Shown here in pieces: positions 58,416 to 64,000 of a DNA stretch of 64,000 nt. The notes beneath the pieces were generated by a model. The model did no database searches. It saw only the letters and a list, made by a program, of their open reading frames with translations, and was not told the origin of the DNA. The translations under genes were made by a program, and so were the position numbers. This DNA comes from DASXTK01 sp050744325. Its GTDB lineage: Bacteria; Actinomycetota; Acidimicrobiia; Acidimicrobiales; VFJN01. Location of the stretch: the NCBI GenBank assembly GCA_050744325.1, contig JBOGHK010000074.1:1-64000 (forward strand). Reading direction: 5' to 3'. Numbering within the stretch: position 1 is the stretch's first letter; the number at the start of each line of letters is the position of its first letter.

Positions 58416-59588
58416 TCACGCGACCACCCCGTCGGCTCGAAGGGCTGCGATCTCCTGGGACGAGTAGCCCACCTCGGCCAGCAGGAGGTCGGTGGCGGTG
58501 GCCGCCGGGTCGGACAGCTCGACGACCCCGTGGCTCCCAGGTGCCGGCAGCGTGCTGCCCGCCAGGACCGGGCCGAGCTGGCGGAAGCTGCCGCGCGCAG
58601 GGTGCTTCGCCTCGATCACCGCGCCCCGCGCCGCGAACTGAGGATCGTCCACGACTTCGGCGACGTCGTTGACCGGTGCCACGCAGGTATCGGCGTCGGC
58701 CAGCTCGGTGACCCACTGGTCGCGCTCCTGGGTGACAAACACCGCTCGCAGGTCGGCGCGGATGGCGTCCTGGGCGTCGTCGTCCATCTGGCGCTCGATC
58801 CAGTGGTCGAGCCCGATCGCCCGGCACAGGTTGGCCCAGAAGGCCGGTTCGATCGCGGCGACCGCCAACCACTGCCGGTCGCGGGTCGGGTAGATGCCGT
58901 AGCAGGCATACCGCCCGGTGAGGATGTTGTGTCCCGGCCCGGGCAGCTCACCCGTGGCCAGGTACTCGTCGACGTACAGCGCCAGCATCCACGCCACCCC
59001 GTCGGTCACGGCGACGTCGAGGTAGCGGCCCTCGCCGGATCGTTCCCGGTCGAACAGCGCGGCCAGGATCGCGGCCGCGGCATGCAGACCGCCGGCGGCG
59101 ATGTCGGCGACCGTGGCCCCCGGCAACGTCGGGGCGCCGTCGACGTCGCGTCCGGAGGTGTGGAGGAACCCGCCGATCGCCAGGTAGTTCAGGTCGTGGC
59201 CAGCCCGTGCCGCGTAGGGGCCCTCCTGGCCGTAGCCGCTGGTCGAGCAGTAGACGACCGGCGGGTTGACCGCCCGGACCGCGGCGAAGTCCACGCCGAG
59301 CCGACCGGCCACGCCTGGGCGGAAGCTCTCCACCACCACGTCCGCCGTCTCGGCCAGCCGGAGGAAAGCGGCGTGACCGGCGGGGGATCGCAGGTCGATC
59401 GTGGCCCGCCGCATGCCCCGGTGCCCGCTGTACGCATGGAAGGCCAGCTGGTGCCCTGTCGCCCGGGGGGCCAGGACCTTCACGACGTCGGCCCCATAGT
59501 CCGCGAGCACCCGGGTGCAGCGGGTCGCCGGTCCCACGGCCGACAGGTCCAGCACCCGGACGCCCGAGAGCATGCCCATCAGGGCCAC
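58416..59588 (-). CDS. CaiB/BaiF-type (family III) CoA transferase
   Basis: A 390-residue CoA transferase. N-terminal LSGVRVLDLSAVGPATRCTRVLADYGADVVKV, catalytic Asp in GHDLNYLA (~132), and SGEGRYLDVAVTDGVAWML. The family moves CoA between carboxylic acids; the acid is unknown. An ATG a few codons later (MGMLSGVR) is an alternative start. Confidence 0.92.
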   Translation of the reverse strand: MALMGMLSGVRVLDLSAVGPATRCTRVLADYGADVVKVLAPRATGHQLAFHAYSGHRGMRRATIDLRSPAGHAAFLRLAETADVVVESFRPGVAGRLGVDFAAVRAVNPPVVYCSTSGYGQEGPYAARAGHDLNYLAIGGFLHTSGRDVDGAPTLPGATVADIAAGGLHAAAAILAALFDRERSGEGRYLDVAVTDGVAWMLALYVDEYLATGELPGPGHNILTGRYACYGIYPTRDRQWLAVAAIEPAFWANLCRAIGLDHWIERQMDDDAQDAIRADLRAVFVTQERDQWVTELADADTCVAPVNDVAEVVDDPQFAARGAVIEAKHPARGSFRQLGPVLAGSTLPAPGSHGVVELSDPAATATDLLLAEVGYSSQEIAALRADGVVA

Positions 59589-59634
59589 CCGACGTCCGCG
59601 GGTCGCTGGTGTCCAGGTCCGCAGAACGTGCCCA

Positions 59635-60816
59635 TCAGAAGTTCTTGGGGAGGCCGAGCTTGCGGGTGGCGATGATGTTCTTCTGCACCTCCGACGTGCC
59701 GCCGCCGATCGTGTCGATGACCGTGTAGCGGTAGGTCGACTCGGCTCGCCCGCCCATCGGCGCGTCCTCGGTGCCTACCCGCAGCTGGCAGCCGGGCCCG
59801 CCGACGTCCATCGACGCGTCGGCGACCCGTCGTGAGTGCTCGGTGGCCCACAGCTTGTACTCCGACGCCTCGCTGCGGGGCGGGTCGCCGCCGGCGAGCG
59901 ATTCGTGGACGAACCGCAACCCCAACAGCCGACCGACCTCGCCGTGGGTGACCAGCTGGGCGATGCGCTGGCGGACCACCGGGTCGTCCCGCAGTGGCGC
60001 ACCGTCGCGCTGGGCCGTGCGGACGTGGTCGACCAGGATCTGCAGCCGGGCGTCGATCTGGGACGAGGTGAACATCGTGAACCGCTCGAGGTCGAGCGCC
60101 TGCGCGATGTACTGGAAGCCGCGGTTCAGTGCGCCGACCACGTAGTCGTCGTGGACGAACACGTCGTCGAAGAACACCTCGTTGGTGCGCTCGTCGCCCA
60201 TGGTCCAGATCGGCACGATGGTCAGGCCCGGGTGGTCCATCGGCACCAGGAACAGGGTGATCCCGTGGTGCTTGGGGGCGTCGGGATCGGTGCGCGCGCC
60301 GACCCAGTACCACTCGGCGAAGTGCGCGGACGTGGTCCAGGTCTTCTGGCCGTTGAGCACCCAGCCCTCGCCGTCGCGGGTCGCCTTGAGTTGCATCGAC
60401 GCGGCGTCGGAACCGGCGTTGGGCTCGGAGTAGCCGACAGCGAACTCCACCTCGTTGCGCAGGATCTTGGGCAGGAACTCGGCCTTGAGCTTGTCCGAGC
60501 CGTGGCGGATCAGGGTCTTGCCGATGATGCCGATTCCCTTGCCGATCTGCGGCGCACCCCGACGGGCGAGGGACTCGTTGAGCAGGTACTCGTAGACCCC
60601 GTCGCCTTCCTGGCCGCCGTACTCCTTGGGCCAGGTCATGCCCAGCCATCCCTGAGCGCCGAGCTCGGCCATGAAGGCCCGCCGTTCGGGGGTGTCGCAG
60701 ATCTGGGCCATGTTCTCGCGGGACGGGTCCATCACCGCGGGGTCGGCGTGGTCGTCGAGGAACTGCTCGACCTCGGCGAGAAACCGCTGCTGGTCCTCGG
60801 AGAACTCGAAGTCCAT
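59635..60816 (-). CDS. acyl-CoA dehydrogenase (second)
   Basis: A 393-residue enzyme: MDFEFSEDQQRFLAEVEQFL, WPKEYGGQEGDGVYEYLLNE, GYSEPNAGSDAASMQLKA, QKTWTTSAHFAEWY, GGGTSEVQKNIIATRKLGLP. The pattern matches the FadE branch seen in steroid side-chain and branched-acyl degradation. ATG at 60816 has GGAGGG upstream; an earlier GTG is possible. Operator palindrome at 60846. Confidence 0.9.
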   Translation of the reverse strand: MDFEFSEDQQRFLAEVEQFLDDHADPAVMDPSRENMAQICDTPERRAFMAELGAQGWLGMTWPKEYGGQEGDGVYEYLLNESLARRGAPQIGKGIGIIGKTLIRHGSDKLKAEFLPKILRNEVEFAVGYSEPNAGSDAASMQLKATRDGEGWVLNGQKTWTTSAHFAEWYWVGARTDPDAPKHHGITLFLVPMDHPGLTIVPIWTMGDERTNEVFFDDVFVHDDYVVGALNRGFQYIAQALDLERFTMFTSSQIDARLQILVDHVRTAQRDGAPLRDDPVVRQRIAQLVTHGEVGRLLGLRFVHESLAGGDPPRSEASEYKLWATEHSRRVADASMDVGGPGCQLRVGTEDAPMGGRAESTYRYTVIDTIGGGTSEVQKNIIATRKLGLPKNF

Positions 60817-60845
60817 AGAAGGCCTACCCTCCACCCAACAAAACC

Positions 60846-60860
60846 TGACGCCCCGTCAGA
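60846..60860. promoter_or_regulatory. operator CTGAC-N5-GTCAG (copy 2)
   Basis: CTGACGCCCCGTCAG lies about 30 nt upstream of the acyl-CoA dehydrogenase start. Same centre as the 62440 copy (GCCCC). Confidence 0.6.
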
Positions 60861-61037
60861 TTACGCAGAGCAAGTCAAAACCCGCCAGTAGGACCCCACC
60901 GCGAGGCGCAAGTCGCGCACGAGTGAGGCAGTGGCGGGGGGTGCGGGGGGCAGAGGCTCCGCCGGAGCCCCCGCCGTCGCTCGAGCCGGCTCCGCCGGTC
61001 GATCGACAGGCAGTGAGTGCCGCCGAAGGGCGGCGCC

Positions 61038-62381
61038 TCAAGACTCGTCGTCGAAGGTTTCCTTCGACGACGACACATCGACGTCGATGCCGAGCTGGCC
61101 GAGCTTGCCGGGGATGTCTTCGTAGCCGCGCTCGAGGTACCAGACGTTGTGCAGCCGCGTCCGTCCCTGCGCCAGCAGCCCGGCGAGCACGTAGGCGAAG
61201 CCGGCGCGCAGGTCGGGGATGGCGAGATCGGTGCCCAGCAGCTGGGTCGGGCCGGAGATCACCGCCGAGTGCGGGAAGTCCTGGTCGACGAACCGACAGG
61301 TGCGTCCGCCCAGGCACTGGTTGGACAGCTCGATCCGGGCGCCCATCGCCCGCAACATCTCGCTGTAGCCGAAGCGGTTCTCGTAGACGGTCTCGTGGAC
61401 CACCGAGACGCCCTCGGCCTGGGTGAGCACCACGACCGCCGGCTGCTGCCAGTCGGTCATGAACCCGGGATGCACGTCGGTCTCGAGGTGCCAGGGGCGC
61501 AGCTTGGCGGCGTGGCCCCAGAACCGCATGCCCTGGTCGGTGACCGTGAACTGCCCGCCGATGCGGCGCAGGAAGTTCAGGAAGCTCATGAGGTGGACCT
61601 GGTTGGCCCCCACGACCTCGATGTTGCCGCCGGTCGCCGCGGCCGCCGCGGCGTAGGAGGCGATCTCGATGCGGTCTTCGATGATGTGGTGGACGGTGCC
61701 GGCCAGCCGGTCGACACCCTCGATCAGGATGCGCCGGTCGACCTCGACGACAGCGTGGGCACCCATCTTCTGGATGAGCAGCAGCAGGTCGATGATCTCG
61801 GGCTCGATCGCCGCGTTCTCGATCACCGTCGTGCCCTTGGCGCCGACGGCGGCGAGTATCAGGTTCTCGGTGGCGCCGACCGACGGATAGGGCAGGCGGT
61901 GCCGGCACCCGACCAGGCGCTTGGCCTTGGCCACCATCGTCGAGCCCTCCATCTCGATCTCGGCACCCATGGCCTCGAGGCCGGCGACGTGGAAGTCGAT
62001 CGGGCGCTTGCCGATCTGGCAGCCGCCGACCATGGGGACGACCGCCTCGCCCACCCGGTTGAGCAGCGGACCGAGCAGCAGGATCGGGATGCGGTTGAGG
62101 CCCGAGTAGCGCTCGGAGACCTCGCCTGTGATCTGCGGGGTGGCGATCTCGATGCTGGTTCCGTCGCGCTGGAACTGCGCCCCGAGCTCGCCCAGGATGC
62201 TGAGGACGGCGTCGACCTCGGCGATCTGCGGCACGTTGTGAAGTGTGCAGCTGTCGCTGGTGAGCAGGCTGGCGACCAGCTGCTTGGTGACGGCGTTCTT
62301 GGCACCTTGGGCCCTGATCGAGCCTCGCAAGGGTGCCCCGCCCTCGAGTTCCCAGATGACGGACGTCGGCGCTGGCGTCAC
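61038..62381 (-). CDS. murA: UDP-N-acetylglucosamine 1-carboxyvinyltransferase MurA
   Basis: A 447-residue EPSP-synthase-fold enzyme adding enolpyruvate to UDP-GlcNAc, the first committed step of peptidoglycan synthesis. Conserved: GAKNAVTKQLVASLL, the catalytic Cys loop MVGGCQIGKRPIDFH (Cys ~121), and LRAGFAYVLAGLLAQG. Active-site Cys (not Asp) predicts fosfomycin sensitivity. GTG start. The last ~10 residues (SSSKETFDDES) are a short acidic tail. Confidence 0.95.
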   Translation of the reverse strand: MTPAPTSVIWELEGGAPLRGSIRAQGAKNAVTKQLVASLLTSDSCTLHNVPQIAEVDAVLSILGELGAQFQRDGTSIEIATPQITGEVSERYSGLNRIPILLLGPLLNRVGEAVVPMVGGCQIGKRPIDFHVAGLEAMGAEIEMEGSTMVAKAKRLVGCRHRLPYPSVGATENLILAAVGAKGTTVIENAAIEPEIIDLLLLIQKMGAHAVVEVDRRILIEGVDRLAGTVHHIIEDRIEIASYAAAAAATGGNIEVVGANQVHLMSFLNFLRRIGGQFTVTDQGMRFWGHAAKLRPWHLETDVHPGFMTDWQQPAVVVLTQAEGVSVVHETVYENRFGYSEMLRAMGARIELSNQCLGGRTCRFVDQDFPHSAVISGPTQLLGTDLAIPDLRAGFAYVLAGLLAQGRTRLHNVWYLERGYEDIPGKLGQLGIDVDVSSSKETFDDES

Positions 62382-62439
62382 CCGACAACCCTACCCGGCA
62401 GGGCGTGAGCGGCAGACGCCAAGCGGCTCCGGGGAAATG

Positions 62440-62453
62440 TGACGCCCCGTCAG
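62440..62453. promoter_or_regulatory. operator TGAC-N6-GTCAG-type (copy 3)
   Basis: TGACGCCCCGTCAG lies between murA and the following gene, 22 nt before the latter's start. It is nearly identical to the copy at 60846, lacking the first C. Confidence 0.55.
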
Positions 62454-62475
62454 ATTCGCCCGTACGCTGGACTCG

Positions 62476-64000
62476 ATGACTCTCTCGGGGAGCGGCATCC
62501 TGGCCTACGGCGCATATCTGCCGTTCCATCGGCTCGACCGGTCGGAGATCGCCGCGGTGGCCGGGTCCGGAGGAGGCACAGGCACCCGGACGGTGGCCTC
62601 CTACGACGAGGACACCACCACCATGGCCGTCGAGGCCGCCCGAGCCGTTCTGGTCGCGCTCACGCCGTCATCCCGCACGGAGCGCGACCAGAAGGTCGGG
62701 TCGCTGTGGTTCGCCACGACGAGCCCGGCGTACGTCGACAAGACCAACGCGACGGCGATCCATGCGGCCTTGGGTTTGGACGCGGGGGTGCCGGCGTTCG
62801 ACGTCAACGGCGCCGTCCGCTCCGCGATGGGAGCCCTGCGGGCGGGACTTGGCGCGGCCGGGCCCGGGACGCCGCCGGGCCTGGTGGACCCCCCGGCGGT
62901 CGGGCAATCGCCACGGGGCCGCGGACCCTGGCGGGCGGGCATCGGGCCAGCGCTGGTGGTGGCTTCGGATGTACGCACGGGTCTGCCGGGGAGCACCGAC
63001 GAAGCCGCAGGCGGCGACGGCGCTGCCGCCCTGCTGGTCGGCCCCGGCGGGGTCGGCGCCGCTGGGCTCGATGCCGACGGGGCCGGTGACGTCGGCGCGG
63101 GTGGGCTCGATGCCGACGGCGCCGGTGGGATCCGGGCGCACGGGGACGCCGAGGGCGAGGGGGCCGGCAGCGGCGAACCCGCCCCGCTGCTCGCCGAGGT
63201 GGTGGGCTGGGGGAGCGCGACCGCCGAGTTCCTCGATCGCTGGCGGGCCCCTGGCGACCTGCGCTCGAAGGTCTGGGAGGAACGCTTCGGCGAAGGCCGC
63301 TACGTCGAAGCCGGCGAACGAGCCTGGAGGGAGGCGCTCGCGGCTGGAGGCGTGGCCCCCGGGGACGTCGACCATCTCGTGGTCGTGAGCTCCCACGCTC
63401 GGGCCGCGAGCTCGTTCCGGCGTTCGGTCGTCCCGAGCATCCGACCCGCTCGCCGCACACAGCCCGGTGAGGGAGACGGCCATCGGTCGACCGACATCGG
63501 CGGCGAAGGTCGGAACGGGCCGGTGGAGCTCGACGCGACGGTCGGCTTCACCGGTGCAGCCCACCCGTTCCTGGCGCTCGCGGCGACTCTGGACGGCGTC
63601 GAGCCTGGCGCGCTCGTCGCGCTGGTGACCTTGGCCGACGGCGCCGACGTCGTCCTACTGCGCACGACCGACGCGCTCACCGGCTGGCGCCGCCACGGCG
63701 TCACCGCCGACACCGTGGTCGACGCGGGTGCCGCTGGTGCGGTGGACGTGGGTGCGCCTGGTGCGGTGGACGTGGGTGCCGCCGACACCGTGGTCGACGC
63801 GGGTGCCGCTGGTGCGACCGGCATTGCCGGCGATGCAGCCGTCGACGCGGGTGGCCCAGGGAGGGCGAGTCGTGCTGAGGGGAGCAGGACGTGCCGATCG
63901 TCGGTCGCGGCGCAGGTGGCGGGAGGTGGGCCGGTGAGTTACGGCCGGTACCTGGCCTGGCGGGGGATCCTGCCGGTCGAGCCGCCGCGCCGGCCTGAGC
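62476..64000 (+). CDS. HMG-CoA-synthase-like/DUF35-type protein (partial, runs off the edge)
   Basis: The frame stays open from ATG 62476 to the last base, ~508 residues without a stop. A thiolase-like/HMG-CoA synthase-like fold is seen: ILAYGAYLPFHRLDRSEIA, TMAVEAARAVLVAL, LWFATTSPAYVDKTNA, GDGAAALLVG. Two low-complexity insertions are built from repeated GLDADGAG and VDAGAAGAVDVGA units. The final YLAWRGILPVEPPRRPE is a linker typical before a DUF35 zinc-ribbon/OB domain, so this is probably a fusion protein of lipid/steroid catabolism. The usual catalytic Cys region (AFDVNGAVRSAMG) lacks Cys, so it may be an inactive or accessory thiolase-type protein. Confidence 0.7.
   Translation, partial: MTLSGSGILAYGAYLPFHRLDRSEIAAVAGSGGGTGTRTVASYDEDTTTMAVEAARAVLVALTPSSRTERDQKVGSLWFATTSPAYVDKTNATAIHAALGLDAGVPAFDVNGAVRSAMGALRAGLGAAGPGTPPGLVDPPAVGQSPRGRGPWRAGIGPALVVASDVRTGLPGSTDEAAGGDGAAALLVGPGGVGAAGLDADGAGDVGAGGLDADGAGGIRAHGDAEGEGAGSGEPAPLLAEVVGWGSATAEFLDRWRAPGDLRSKVWEERFGEGRYVEAGERAWREALAAGGVAPGDVDHLVVVSSHARAASSFRRSVVPSIRPARRTQPGEGDGHRSTDIGGEGRNGPVELDATVGFTGAAHPFLALAATLDGVEPGALVALVTLADGADVVLLRTTDALTGWRRHGVTADTVVDAGAAGAVDVGAPGAVDVGAADTVVDAGAAGATGIAGDAAVDAGGPGRASRAEGSRTCRSSVAAQVAGGGPVSYGRYLAWRGILPVEPPRRPE

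Overview
This is a 64 kb piece of a high-GC chromosome (about 70% by eye) with actinobacterial traits: many GTG/TTG starts, 4-nt ATGA/GTGA gene overlaps, apparently leaderless genes, an XRE-DUF5753/DUF397 pair, an LLM-type (F420-dependent-like) oxidoreductase, DoxX, a 13E12-type HNH gene and an ECF sigma factor. The mix of acyl-CoA genes, LivHM-type permease fusions and an HMG-CoA-synthase/DUF35-type protein fits Acidimicrobiia or a relative. That assignment is inference; no rRNA or tRNA is present to fix it.

Layout. 1-6.6 kb: accessory DNA, probably a decaying or partial phage or integrative element. It holds the C-terminal part of a giant protein, a HicA-like pair, small coupled genes and the XRE/DUF397 pair. 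6.7-10.9 kb: a DUF3558-like lipoprotein, a MerR regulator, an intact IS4-family insertion sequence, and a decayed HNH (13E12-type) gene behind an SOS-like box. 10.9-19 kb: metabolic genes (GH65 phosphorylase plus beta-phosphoglucomutase, a secretory-type lipase, acyl-CoA dehydrogenase, an HxlR-SCP2 regulator, YbaK, an LLM oxidoreductase). 18.9-22.6 kb, minus strand: a short Gly/His-rich peptide, an M50-type membrane metalloprotease with a PqqD-like N-terminus, and a His-rich membrane protein. This is the best candidate here for an undescribed system. 22.8-28.4 kb: ung, a membrane-anchored Hsp70-like protein, a UBP zinc finger, a PLP enzyme, and an FhuF-like iron protein behind a DtxR/IdeR-like box.

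28.5-38 kb: a TetR regulator and a branched-chain amino-acid-type ABC system packed into four genes: a LivH-LivM fusion, an MFS-LivF-LivG fusion, and two tandem substrate-binding paralogues, closed by a strong terminator. 38-42 kb: an EEP-fold hydrolase, an ECF sigma factor with a membrane partner, a methyltransferase and a thioesterase. 42.3-49.1 kb: a TPP riboswitch followed by thiC-thiE-thiO-thiS-thiG-thiE/tenI paralogue-thiD, a nearly complete thiamin branch for thiazole, pyrimidine and coupling. The operon is disturbed by a 60-bp tandem repeat, an in-frame palindromic insertion and a 35-bp duplication.

49-54.6 kb: a PD-(D/E)XK-like nuclease with a Cys-rich partner, an ABC1/UbiB kinase, an enoyl-CoA hydratase and an XRE-PLD-like regulator. 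54.7-64 kb: a HicB-like protein, DoxX and a lipid- or steroid-type catabolic block (two acyl-CoA dehydrogenases, a double-hotdog dehydratase, a CaiB-type CoA transferase, an HMG-CoA-synthase/DUF35-like protein running off the edge), with murA in between. A palindrome CTGAC-N5-GTCAG recurs in front of three of these genes and suggests a shared regulator. Several families of dispersed palindromic elements sit between genes throughout.
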